This document shows positions 39,801 through 49,999 of a stretch of DNA of 64,000 nt, piece after piece (the stretch's first letter is position 1; every line of letters begins with the position of its first letter). The notes under the pieces are model-generated. The model saw only the letters and a program-made list of their open reading frames with translations, ran no database searches and was not told where the DNA came from. Origin of the DNA: Scandinavium goeteborgense (GTDB lineage: Bacteria > Pseudomonadota > Gammaproteobacteria > Enterobacterales > Enterobacteriaceae); the NCBI RefSeq assembly GCF_003935895.2, contig NZ_CP054058.1:2895177-2959176 (forward strand), written 5' to 3'. Position numbers and translations under genes: made by a program.

Positions 39801-41567
39801 ATGACCCAAACATTTATTCCCGGCAAAGACGCCGCTCTGGAAGACTCCATCGCCCGCTTCCAGCAAAAATTAACGGACCTCGGATTCAACATTGAAGAAG
39901 CGTCCTGGCTGAATCCGGTGCCGAACGTCTGGTCTGTACATATCCGCGACAAAGAATGCGCGCTGTGCTTCACCAACGGTAAAGGGGCAACAAAAAAAGC
40001 GGCCCTGGCTTCTGCACTCGGCGAATATTTTGAGCGTCTGTCCACCAACTACTTCTTCGCCGATTTCTGGCTGGGCGAGACCATCGCCAATAGCCCATTC
40101 GTGCATTATCCGAATGAAAAATGGTTCCCGCTGCCGGAAGATGACGAAGTGCCAGAGGGCGTTCTCGATGAGCGTCTGCGCGCGTTCTACGATCCGGACG
40201 ATCAGCTGACCGCCAGCCTGCTGGTGGATCTGCAATCCGGTAATGGCGATCGCGGCGTTTGCGGCCTGCCGTTCACTCGTCAGTCCGATGGCGAGACGAT
40301 TTACATTCCGATGAACATCGTCGGCAACCTGTACGTTTCTAACGGCATGTCCGCCGGTAACACCCGCAACGAAGCGCGTGTTCAGGGCCTGTCCGAAGTG
40401 TTTGAGCGTCACATCAAAAACCGCATCATCGCTGAAAGCATCAGCCTGCCGGAAATCCCGGCCGACGTGATGGCGCGCTATCCGAGCGTGGTGGAATCCA
40501 TTGCTAAGCTGGAAGCTGAAGGCTTCCCTATCTTTGCGTACGACGGTTCGCTGGGTGGCAAATACCCGGTTATCTGCGTGGTGTTGTTCAACCCGGCAAA
40601 CGGCACCTGTTTCGCCTCCTTCGGCGCGCACCCTGATTTCGGCGTGGCGCTGGAGCGTACCGTGACCGAACTGCTGCAAGGCCGCGGTCTGAAAGATCTC
40701 GACGTCTTCACCCCGCCAACCTTCGATGATGAAGAAGTGGGTGAGCACGCTAACCTTGAAACACACTTCATCGATTCCAGTGGTTTGATCTCCTGGGATA
40801 TGTTCAAACAGGATGCAGATTATCCGTTTGCTGACTGGAACTTCTCCGGCACGACAGATGAAGAATTTGCCACGCTGATGGCGATTTTCCAGGCTGAAGA
40901 TAAAGAAGTGTATATCGCGGATTACGAGCACCTGAGCGTTTACGCTTGCCGTATTATCGTGCCAGGCATGTCTGATATTTATCCAGCCGAAGATCTGTGG
41001 CTGGCAAATAACAATATGGGCAGCCAGCTGCGTGAGACCATTCTTTCTCTGCCGAGCAGCGAGTGGGAAAAAGAAGATTATCTGGCGCTGATTGAGCAGA
41101 TGGATGATGAAGGTCTGGACGACTTCACCCGCGTTCGTGAGCTGCTGGGTATGGCGACCGGGAAAGATAACGGCTGGTACACCCTGCGCATCGGTGAGCT
41201 GAAAGCTATGCTGGCGCTGGCTGGCGGCGATATGGAGCAAGCGCTTATCTGGACTGAGTGGACCATGGAATTTAATGCTTCTGTGTTCAGCCCGGAACGT
41301 GCCAACTACTACCGCTGTCTGCAAACGTTGTTGTTGCTGTCTCAGGAAGAAGAACGTCAGCCGCTGCAATATCTGAATGCGTTCGTACGTATGTACGGTG
41401 CAGATGCAGTTGAAGCGGCGAGTGCGGCCCTGAGCGGTGAAGAGGCCTTCTACGGCCTGCAGCCTGTAGACAGCGACCTGGCGGCCTTCCCGGCGCATCA
41501 GTCACTGTTGAAAGCGTACGAAAAACTGCAACGCGCAAAAGCCAAATTCTGGGCTAATCCGCAGTAA
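39801..41567 (+). CDS. ycaO: YcaO, ATP-dependent cyclodehydratase-fold protein linked to RimO
   Basis: The founding member of the YcaO family. In E. coli it supports beta-methylthiolation of ribosomal protein S12 with RimO; relatives make azoline rings in peptides. The 588-residue form starting 'MTQTFIPGKDAALEDSIARFQ' matches the E. coli protein; 11 residues of the longer reading are not conserved. The ATP-binding core is seen in 'FTNGKGATKKAALASALGEYFERLS' and 'SAGNTRNEARVQGLSEVFERH', and the C-terminal TPR-like part in 'GWYTLRIGELKAMLALAGGDMEQALIWTEW'. No peptide-precursor gene lies nearby, in line with a housekeeping role. Confidence 0.96.
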   Translation: MTQTFIPGKDAALEDSIARFQQKLTDLGFNIEEASWLNPVPNVWSVHIRDKECALCFTNGKGATKKAALASALGEYFERLSTNYFFADFWLGETIANSPFVHYPNEKWFPLPEDDEVPEGVLDERLRAFYDPDDQLTASLLVDLQSGNGDRGVCGLPFTRQSDGETIYIPMNIVGNLYVSNGMSAGNTRNEARVQGLSEVFERHIKNRIIAESISLPEIPADVMARYPSVVESIAKLEAEGFPIFAYDGSLGGKYPVICVVLFNPANGTCFASFGAHPDFGVALERTVTELLQGRGLKDLDVFTPPTFDDEEVGEHANLETHFIDSSGLISWDMFKQDADYPFADWNFSGTTDEEFATLMAIFQAEDKEVYIADYEHLSVYACRIIVPGMSDIYPAEDLWLANNNMGSQLRETILSLPSSEWEKEDYLALIEQMDDEGLDDFTRVRELLGMATGKDNGWYTLRIGELKAMLALAGGDMEQALIWTEWTMEFNASVFSPERANYYRCLQTLLLLSQEEERQPLQYLNAFVRMYGADAVEAASAALSGEEAFYGLQPVDSDLAAFPAHQSLLKAYEKLQRAKAKFWANPQ

Positions 41568-41610
41568 AACCACAAATTACTTATGGCGAAATTATTCGCC
41601 TGCGCTATAT

Positions 41611-41643
41611 TACGGGGCCTCTGAAAGGGCCCCGTTTTATTTT
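41611..41643 (+). terminator. Terminator of ycaO
   Basis: ACGGGGCC-TCTGAAAG-GGCCCCGT followed by TTTATTTTT, 45 bp after the ycaO stop. Confidence 0.88.
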
Positions 41644-41890
41644 TCATGGCCCCTTCGTTAATTTGTAATAATTAAGTTAATTATGAGTAAATACTATTAT
41701 TAGTAGCTTACAAACAATGTTAATTTTAATGCATATTACTCCATTTTAATTAACTGCTTAAAAGGGGGTCATTGAAAAAATTCAACTCTAATTGCAAATT
41801 TTAAAATTTATTTTTATTTTGATAATCAAAAAGTTACGCCGTGAACGCTGAAAAACCATGCGTTTTGCGGGCCTATAAGCCAGGCGAGAT

Positions 41891-41932
41891 ATGATCTATA
41901 TCAATTTCTCTTCTATAATGCTTTGTTAGTAT
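41891..41932 (+). promoter_or_regulatory. FNR site and dependent promoter of focA-pflB
   Basis: ATGAT-CTAT-ATCAA at 41891-41904 differs from the FNR consensus (TTGAT-N4-ATCAA) at one base. TAGTAT at 41927-41932 is a reasonable -10; a start near 41939 would put the FNR site centre at -41.5, the classical class II position used by the anaerobic pfl promoter in E. coli. The better-looking TATAAT at 41914-41919 would place FNR over the -35 and is not preferred. Confidence 0.7.
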
Positions 41933-41964
41933 CTCGTCGCCGACTTAATAAAGAGAGAGTTAGT

Positions 41965-42822
41965 GTGAAAGCTGACAACCCTTTTGATCTTTTACTCCCA
42001 GCTGAGATGGCCAAAGTGGCCGAAGAAGCGGGTGTCTATAAAGCTACGAAACAACCGCTTAAAACCTTTTTCCTGGCGATTACTGCGGGTGTGTTCATCT
42101 CCATTGCCTTCGTCTTCTACATTACGTCCACGACAGGCACTGCGGGAATGCCGTTTGGTATTGCCAAGCTGATTGGCGGTATCTGCTTCTCACTGGGTCT
42201 TATCCTGTGTGTTATTTGCGGCGCTGACCTTTTCACCTCCACGGTGCTTATCGTGGTGGCTAAAGCAAGCGGCAAAATCACCTGGGGCCAACTGGCGAAG
42301 AACTGGTTCAACGTCTATGTTGGTAACCTGATTGGTGCCTTGCTGTTTGTTCTGCTGATGTGGTTATCTGGCGAATATATGGCTGCCAACGGAGGTTGGG
42401 GACTGAACGTCCTGCAAACCGCCGACCACAAAATGCATCATACTTTTATCGAGGCCGTGTGCCTGGGTATCCTGGCAAACCTGATGGTCTGTCTGGCGGT
42501 GTGGATGAGCTACTCCGGCCGCAGCCTGATGGATAAAGCGATGATAATGGTGCTGCCAGTGGCCATGTTTGTTGCCAGCGGCTTCGAGCACAGTATCGCG
42601 AACATGTTCATGATCCCAATGGGTATCGTCGTTCGCAACTTCGCCAGCCCGGAATTCTGGACCGCAATCGGTTCGTCTCCGGACAATTTCTCTCACCTGA
42701 CTGTCATGAACTTCATCACTGATAACCTGATTCCGGTAACTATCGGTAACATTATTGGTGGCGGTCTGTTAGTTGGGTTGACGTACTGGGTCATTTACCT
42801 GCGTGGCAACGACAATCATTAA
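41965..42822 (+). CDS. focA: Formate channel FocA
   Basis: FocA is a pentameric inner-membrane channel that exports or imports formate made by PflB. The 285-residue protein has six membrane segments with the FNT signatures 'GGICFSLGLILCVICGADLFTSTV' and 'NWFNVYVGNLIGALLF', and the pore histidine in 'MFVASGFEHSIANMF'. The start is GTG at 41965 after AAGAGAGAG, giving the E. coli N-terminus 'MKADNPFDLLLPAEMAKV' (the GTG being read as Met). It is co-transcribed with pflB 51 bp downstream. Confidence 0.96.
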   Translation: MKADNPFDLLLPAEMAKVAEEAGVYKATKQPLKTFFLAITAGVFISIAFVFYITSTTGTAGMPFGIAKLIGGICFSLGLILCVICGADLFTSTVLIVVAKASGKITWGQLAKNWFNVYVGNLIGALLFVLLMWLSGEYMAANGGWGLNVLQTADHKMHHTFIEAVCLGILANLMVCLAVWMSYSGRSLMDKAMIMVLPVAMFVASGFEHSIANMFMIPMGIVVRNFASPEFWTAIGSSPDNFSHLTVMNFITDNLIPVTIGNIIGGGLLVGLTYWVIYLRGNDNH

Positions 42823-42873
42823 TCGTCGTTTCAGGCAGTAAATAAGAAATCCACATAAGAAGGTAGGTGTTAC

Positions 42874-45156
<2,283 letters not shown>

Positions 45157-45195
45157 TGTGTTTTGACTGAAAACGCGATGTAAAAAGCGTACAAT

Positions 45196-45227
45196 AAAGG
45201 CTCCACACCTGTGGGGCCTTTTTTTAA
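45196..45227 (+). terminator. Terminator of focA-pflB
   Basis: AAAGGCTCCACA-CC-TGTGGGGCCTTT followed by TTTT, 40 bp after the pflB stop and ahead of pflA, so pflA has its own transcription signals or depends on read-through. Confidence 0.88.
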
Positions 45228-45362
45228 CAATGACTCTCCTGCCCCAGCCTGCTTTGCCAGCCATCTATACTATGGGTATCTGTCAAAACAGACTTAACAC
45301 AGCCGGCTTTGAGCTGTGCATACACTGGCCCCGGATGGGCCGTATCTGGAGATAACACCGCA

Positions 45363-46103
45363 ATGTCAGTAATTGGTCGCATTCACTCCTTTGAATCCTG
45401 TGGCACCGTCGATGGCCCAGGCATCCGTTTTATCACCTTCTTCCAGGGCTGCCTGATGCGCTGCCTGTATTGCCATAACCGCGATACCTGGGATACCCAC
45501 GGCGGCAAAGAAGTTACGGTTGAAGAGCTTATGAAAGAAGTGGTGACCTATCGCCACTTTATGAATGCGTCCGGCGGCGGCGTAACGGCCTCCGGCGGCG
45601 AAGCCATTTTACAGGCTGAGTTTGTGCGTGACTGGTTCCGCGCTTGCCGTAAAGAAGGTATTCATACCTGCCTCGACACCAACGGTTTTGTTCGTCGTTA
45701 CGATCCGGTGATTGATGAACTGCTGGAAGTGACTGACCTGGTCATGCTCGATCTCAAACAGATGAACGACGAGATCCACCAGAATTTAGTCGGCGTGTCT
45801 AACCACCGTACGCTGGAATTCTGCCGTTACCTGGCGAACAAAAATATTAACGTCTGGATCCGCTACGTGGTTGTTCCGGGTTGGTCTGACGATGACGATT
45901 CTGCACACCACCTGGGCGAATTCACCCGCGATATGGGCAACGTCGAGAAAATCGAGCTCCTGCCCTATCATGAACTCGGCAAACACAAATGGGTGGCGAT
46001 GGGCGAAGAGTACAAGCTGGACGGCGTGCATCCACCGAAGAAAGAAACAATGGATCGCGTGAAAGGCATCCTCGAGCAATACGGTCACAAAGTCATGTAC
46101 TGA
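45363..46103 (+). CDS. pflA: Pyruvate formate-lyase-activating enzyme
   Basis: PflA is a radical-SAM enzyme that puts the glycyl radical on PflB. The 246-residue form beginning '[26 protein letters not shown]' matches E. coli; the reading from 45309 adds 18 non-conserved residues. The iron-sulfur motif is '[11 protein letters not shown]' (CxxxCxxC), followed by '[15 protein letters not shown]' binding SAM and '[18 protein letters not shown]'. Confidence 0.98.
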   Translation: MSVIGRIHSFESCGTVDGPGIRFITFFQGCLMRCLYCHNRDTWDTHGGKEVTVEELMKEVVTYRHFMNASGGGVTASGGEAILQAEFVRDWFRACRKEGIHTCLDTNGFVRRYDPVIDELLEVTDLVMLDLKQMNDEIHQNLVGVSNHRTLEFCRYLANKNINVWIRYVVVPGWSDDDDSAHHLGEFTRDMGNVEKIELLPYHELGKHKWVAMGEEYKLDGVHPPKKETMDRVKGILEQYGHKVMY

Positions 46104-46107
46104 CTCA

Positions 46108-46133
46108 GACAGCCTCTTCGGAGGCTGTTTTTA
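46108..46133 (+). terminator. Terminator of pflA
   Basis: ACAGCCTC-TTCG-GAGGCTGT followed by TTTT, directly after pflA. The UUCG tetraloop makes it stable. Its last bases touch the end of the convergent LysR gene. Confidence 0.88.
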
Positions 46134-47003
46134 TATCCCCTCTTCCATCGCCGTCAGCAGTTGCGCCAGCATGGGCGCACCGATCACCCCCGGTTTCCAG
46201 AGCGCCACCAGCGGATGCGTCAGACCCGTCGTCCCCATTTCGGTATCAATTCGTGCCACGCCTTCCAGCCGCTCAGCACAAAAATGCTCCGGCAAAAAGG
46301 CCCAGCCACAACCCCGTTGCAACAGCCCTTCCAGCAAGGTTATCTCATTGACGTGAATCAGCCTGTCCGCGATACGAATTCGCCCGGCAAGTGAGGGAGG
46401 AAGGTCACGGAACGGCATGAGCTGCGGTTGCGAGGCCAAATGCAGCAACGACACAGGCTGTTTTGGGAAATAATCTTCACGGGCATACACCGCAAGCGAA
46501 ACGCTCCCCACCGCACGCCAGTGCAGATGGTCGTTTACGGATCGGTTCACGGCCTGAAAAAGACCAAGATCGACGCTACCCTCATCCAGCCATTGTTCCG
46601 CCTGACCCCGCTCACAGGCGATCATATCCAGCTGAATATGCTGCGCCTGAAGTCGTTCAGCCAGTTTCAGCACCAGCGCGCGTGGCGTAAAGAGGTCATA
46701 ACATAGGGTCAGATGCGTTTCGAGAGTGTCAGGAATATTTCGGGCAATGCGCGAGAAGGCTTCGGCTTCATGCAGAAACAGCCTTGCCTGCCGATAAAGC
46801 AGCTGGCCCTGCGGCGTCAGAGTTAACGGTCTTGTCGAGCGGTCAAACAACGCGTAGCCAAGATCTACCTCCAGATATTCGAGCAGTTCGCTGACGGTGG
46901 TGCGATCCTTTTTCAACTTTTTCGCCGCCTGCGTCAGCGTGCCGGTCTCGCACACGCAGGCAAAGGCTTCAATCTGGGCAAGCGTAAAACGCAACAACTC
47001 CAT
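46131..47003 (-). CDS. LysR-family transcriptional regulator
   Basis: A 290-residue LysR-type regulator: N-terminal winged HTH ('FTLAQIEAFACVCETGTLTQAAKKLKKDRTTVSELLEYLEVDLGYALFDRSTRPLTLTPQG', about 6-66) and a periplasmic-binding-protein-like effector domain. The recognition helix 'DRTTVSELLEYLE' is unusual against the common 'sqpavSrqIkrLE'. Its target and ligand are unknown. It occupies the place between pflA and ycaD where E. coli has ycaK, ycaN and ycaM; I cannot show it is the ycaN orthologue, so no symbol is given. It is convergent with pflA. Confidence 0.88.
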   Translation of the reverse strand: MELLRFTLAQIEAFACVCETGTLTQAAKKLKKDRTTVSELLEYLEVDLGYALFDRSTRPLTLTPQGQLLYRQARLFLHEAEAFSRIARNIPDTLETHLTLCYDLFTPRALVLKLAERLQAQHIQLDMIACERGQAEQWLDEGSVDLGLFQAVNRSVNDHLHWRAVGSVSLAVYAREDYFPKQPVSLLHLASQPQLMPFRDLPPSLAGRIRIADRLIHVNEITLLEGLLQRGCGWAFLPEHFCAERLEGVARIDTEMGTTGLTHPLVALWKPGVIGAPMLAQLLTAMEEGI

Positions 47004-47054
47004 CGGATGTCCTTCTTCGCAATGAGGAAGTCACCTTACCGGAGAGTCGATAAA

Positions 47055-47083
47055 GAAAAAAGCCTGTCGTCCGACAGGCTTTG
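47055..47083 (-). terminator. Terminator of ycaD
   Basis: On the minus strand AAAGCCTGTCG-GA-CGACAGGCTTT followed by TTTC, directly past the ycaD stop and ahead of the LysR gene. Confidence 0.85.
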
Positions 47084-47087
47084 ATTA

Positions 47088-48233
47088 TCAGGCGTGTGCC
47101 ACCGGCGTTGGGTGATGCCCGGCTTTGCGCAGCAGCATCAACAGGTAGATAAATGACACACTGGCGATCATCACAAACAGCAGGTTGTCAGAGTAGTTCT
47201 GCATCAGCATCGACGTAAACGTCGGCCCTAGCAGGCTGCCGATAGTGTAGCTCAGCAACAACGCCTGGTTCATCGCCACCAGCTGATGATGTTCAACTTT
47301 CTCGCAGGCCCAGGCCATCGCCACCGGATACAACGTAAAGCCCGCTGCGCCCAGAATAAACAGCGTAGGTGCCATCGCCGCACCACTCAGCATTGCCATG
47401 CAGCCGAGGATAACCACAAACACCTGCACGCGCAGCACCAGCAAACGACCGTAGCGATCGGCCAGACGTCCCACCGGCCACTGACCGAGGATCCCGGCGC
47501 TGACCATGACCGCCATCCAGAAGCCAATGCCTGAATCGCTGACGCCCTGATGATTGAGCCACAGTGGCATCAACCCATACAGCGAACCGAGAACAATCCC
47601 TGAGATAATGCAGCCGTTGACGCCCAAACGCGCGTGCCGCAATTTTAGCATCGGCCAGACCAGCGTCGGCGCCTCTTCATGAGTCTGATTCGCAATTCGG
47701 GTAAACAGCAGCGGCAGAATTGCAGCCAATACCATGCCCGTGACCCACGGCAGGACGCTCATCAGGTCTGTCGGGAATTTGCTGACCATCAACTGCCCCA
47801 GCACGGTGCCCACGTAATACACCATCATATAGGCCGCCAGCAGTCGCCCGCGATTACGTGAGGTGCCGCTGCACATCAGCGCGCTTTCGACCACCACCCA
47901 AATCATCGCGCAGCCTACCCCGGCGAGGAAACGCCAGCTGAGCCAGCTCCAGAAGCCCATGGTCAGCCCTAGACCGATGCAGCCCACGGCGAAAATGAGT
48001 GACGCGAGGTAATAGCTGCGATTAAAGCCAAGGCGCTTGATCAATCGCCCACAGAGCAACGTTCCCACCAGGTTACCGGTGAAATATGACGAGCTCACCA
48101 TGCCCACCTGCCAGGTTGGCAAATGATCATGGGCGAGCCACAGCGGGACGAGCGTATTCAGCACCGCAATCGCCAGCGTCAACAAAAGTAAGCCACAGAG
48201 CAATAAAAGCACTGGGCGGGAATACGTGGACAT
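47088..48233 (-). CDS. ycaD: YcaD, MFS-type transporter of unknown substrate
   Basis: A 381-residue, 12-segment major-facilitator protein aligning with E. coli YcaD throughout ('[26 protein letters not shown]', '[36 protein letters not shown]', '[28 protein letters not shown]'). The ATG at 48233 gives the E. coli start 'MSTYSRPV'; the 14 residues of the longer reading are not conserved. Substrate unknown. Confidence 0.92.
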   Translation of the reverse strand: MSTYSRPVLLLLCGLLLLTLAIAVLNTLVPLWLAHDHLPTWQVGMVSSSYFTGNLVGTLLCGRLIKRLGFNRSYYLASLIFAVGCIGLGLTMGFWSWLSWRFLAGVGCAMIWVVVESALMCSGTSRNRGRLLAAYMMVYYVGTVLGQLMVSKFPTDLMSVLPWVTGMVLAAILPLLFTRIANQTHEEAPTLVWPMLKLRHARLGVNGCIISGIVLGSLYGLMPLWLNHQGVSDSGIGFWMAVMVSAGILGQWPVGRLADRYGRLLVLRVQVFVVILGCMAMLSGAAMAPTLFILGAAGFTLYPVAMAWACEKVEHHQLVAMNQALLLSYTIGSLLGPTFTSMLMQNYSDNLLFVMIASVSFIYLLMLLRKAGHHPTPVAHA

Positions 48234-48468
48234 GGATATAAAACCGTGAGGAAGTTCAGAATTCGAGCGCATCATGCCACCGCCGTTGGCAAAGTCAATT
48301 GCCTCCAGGCCAGAGCTGGCGCGGTTTTCAGGGGAACAATAGAAGTTTTTTATCTAGCGGAGCGGCAATGGAATTTATTTTTAAATTATTCCATTGTTTT
48401 TATTAGGTAATTGGAAATATTACGACTTATTTTCAGTTGAAAAATTTCATGGATGGTGCGCATTTTTT

Positions 48469-48498
48469 GTTGCGCCGGACCGTTGCAATCCGGCGCAA
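48469..48498. terminator. GC-rich hairpin after dmsC
   Basis: TTGCGCCGGA (48470-48479) and TCCGGCGCAA (48489-48498) make a perfect 10-bp stem just past the dmsC stop. No T run follows on the minus strand, though a T run precedes it on the plus strand. It may block 3'-exonuclease decay of the dms transcript. Confidence 0.55.
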
Positions 48499-48506
48499 TA
48501 AACGGC

Positions 48507-49370
48507 TTAGCTGGCGACAGCCATCCCGACGGTCATATGCAGACCGTAGAATACGCCGCGGCCGATGAGCTCACCCACGAACATCAGTACAAACGCCAGG
48601 CTCAGCAGCGGAACGGCTGGCTGACGCCCTTTCAGTTGTGGCGCAATCCAGCACACCAGGGCCAACACGAGCACCACCAGACGCCAGGCCATCAGAGAAC
48701 CGTACGCTGGCACCAGCGCAGAAGCCTGCTGAATGGAGCTGTGAATCGTTGCCAGCTCACTCCCTTGCATCACTACCACAATGGCGCTGACCAGCAGAGC
48801 CAGCATCGATACCACCGGCAGCAGGCGCATCGCCCAGCCGTCGACGCCAGCCACACGCAGCAATAGATACCCTAGCAGCGGCCCACCGATAAACATCGTC
48901 AGGAAGAAGCTCAACGGCGTCCAGATGCTGTACCAGGTCGGCACGGTATCGATGGTGTTATAAACACGAACCATCATCCAGACGAAGAAGACGCCCAGAA
49001 CCATGGTCAACAGCAGCCACACCGTACGCAGTGCCTGCGGCAGCTTGTTGATAACCGCCAGAAGCCAGCCAATCCCACCGACTGCGAAGAACACGGAGCC
49101 GCTGGCAATTTCATTACTCAGCGAAGAAGCACCGATCCGGTTCAGCGAGTTAAACGCGCGCAGCGGCGACCCGAGGTGCAGGATTGAGGCGATAAAGCCC
49201 AGCCCCATCAGCACCCACAGGCCGAACATGCTCAGTATGACCAGACGCTGCTGTTCACGCGAAAGTTCGCCTTTCATCAGCGCCAATGCCAGAACGATAA
49301 AGCCACCGGCGACGCATTGCCCGAGGACCGTGAAGATCATCAGCGGCCATTCATGCCATCCACTTCCCAT
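48507..49370 (-). CDS. dmsC: Dimethyl sulfoxide reductase membrane anchor DmsC
   Basis: DmsC anchors DmsAB in the inner membrane and oxidises menaquinol. The 287-residue form starting 'MGSGWHEWPLMIFTVLGQC' equals E. coli DmsC in length; the longer reading adds 59 unrelated residues. Eight membrane segments can be traced, with the conserved 'ILHLGSPLRAFNSLNRIGASSLSNEI' segment carrying the His linked to quinol binding. It begins right after the dmsB stop. Confidence 0.97.
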   Translation of the reverse strand: MGSGWHEWPLMIFTVLGQCVAGGFIVLALALMKGELSREQQRLVILSMFGLWVLMGLGFIASILHLGSPLRAFNSLNRIGASSLSNEIASGSVFFAVGGIGWLLAVINKLPQALRTVWLLLTMVLGVFFVWMMVRVYNTIDTVPTWYSIWTPLSFFLTMFIGGPLLGYLLLRVAGVDGWAMRLLPVVSMLALLVSAIVVVMQGSELATIHSSIQQASALVPAYGSLMAWRLVVLVLALVCWIAPQLKGRQPAVPLLSLAFVLMFVGELIGRGVFYGLHMTVGMAVAS

Positions 49371-49371
49371 C

Positions 49372-49989
49372 TTAAACCTCCTTCGGGTTTGCCAGATAGC
49401 CGGTGGTGTCACCCGTCGGACGGCTGTTGGCGTTAGGTTTGATAACAATGCTTGGTTTGGTGAAGTGCGCAGACGGCAGCGGAGCAACCGCCGCCAAATG
49501 ACCATGCTTTTTACGCAGCTCTTCAATCGGACCAAAGTCCAGCGCACGCAGCGGGCAGGACTCTACGCAGATAGGCTTTTTGCCATCCGCAACGCGCTCA
49601 TGACAGCCGTCGCATTTAGTCATATGGCCTTTGGCTTCGTTATACTGCGGCGCGCCGTATGGGCAAGCCATATGGCAGTAGCGACAGCCGATGCACACGT
49701 CTTCATTCACGACAACAAAGCCGTCTTCACGCTTATGCATCGCCCCGCTCGGGCAGACCTTGGTACAGGCCGGATCTTCGCAGTGGTTACAGGCGATTGA
49801 CAGGTAGTAGGCAAACACATTCTGATTCCATGTGCCGTTGTCTTCCTGCCAGTCGCCACCGGCATACTCATAAATGCGGCGGAAGCTGACGTCAGGCGTC
49901 AAATCTTTGTAGTCTTTGCAGGCCAGTTCGCAGGTTTTGCAACCGGTGCAGCGACTGGAATCAATAAAAAATCCATACTGAGTGGTCAT
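49372..49989 (-). CDS. dmsB: Dimethyl sulfoxide reductase iron-sulfur subunit DmsB
   Basis: The electron-transfer subunit with four [4Fe-4S] clusters. Four Cys groups are seen: 'CTGCKTCELACKD', 'CNHCEDPACTKVCP', 'CIGCRYCHMACPYG' and 'CDGCHERVADGKKPICVESCP'. The 205-residue length equals that of E. coli DmsB. It passes electrons from DmsC to the molybdenum cofactor of DmsA. Confidence 0.98.
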   Translation of the reverse strand: MTTQYGFFIDSSRCTGCKTCELACKDYKDLTPDVSFRRIYEYAGGDWQEDNGTWNQNVFAYYLSIACNHCEDPACTKVCPSGAMHKREDGFVVVNEDVCIGCRYCHMACPYGAPQYNEAKGHMTKCDGCHERVADGKKPICVESCPLRALDFGPIEELRKKHGHLAAVAPLPSAHFTKPSIVIKPNANSRPTGDTTGYLANPKEV

Positions 49990-49999
49990 CGGTTACTCC

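Larger units (their letters stand above)
41568..41964. other. ycaO-focA intergenic control region
   Basis: A 397-bp AT-rich interval. It holds the ycaO terminator, a long AT-rich stretch (about 41650-41825) suitable for the ArcA and IHF control known for the pfl operon, and an FNR site at 41891-41904 before the GTG of focA. In E. coli several promoters of this operon lie here and inside focA; only the FNR-linked one can be read with any confidence. Confidence 0.65.

Noticed and set aside
39870-41498. A 542-codon open frame opposite ycaO
   Set aside because: Shadow of a conserved gene with no domain and no ribosome site; ycaO on the plus strand is certain.
39801-41567. YcaO as part of a ribosomally made peptide (azoline) cluster
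   Set aside because: It is the conserved E. coli-type YcaO; no precursor peptide, dehydrogenase or partner protein is encoded nearby.
41914-41919. Perfect TATAAT as the -10 box of the FNR-dependent focA promoter
   Set aside because: It would put the FNR site over the -35 position instead of -41.5; the TAGTAT at 41927 fits the class II geometry.
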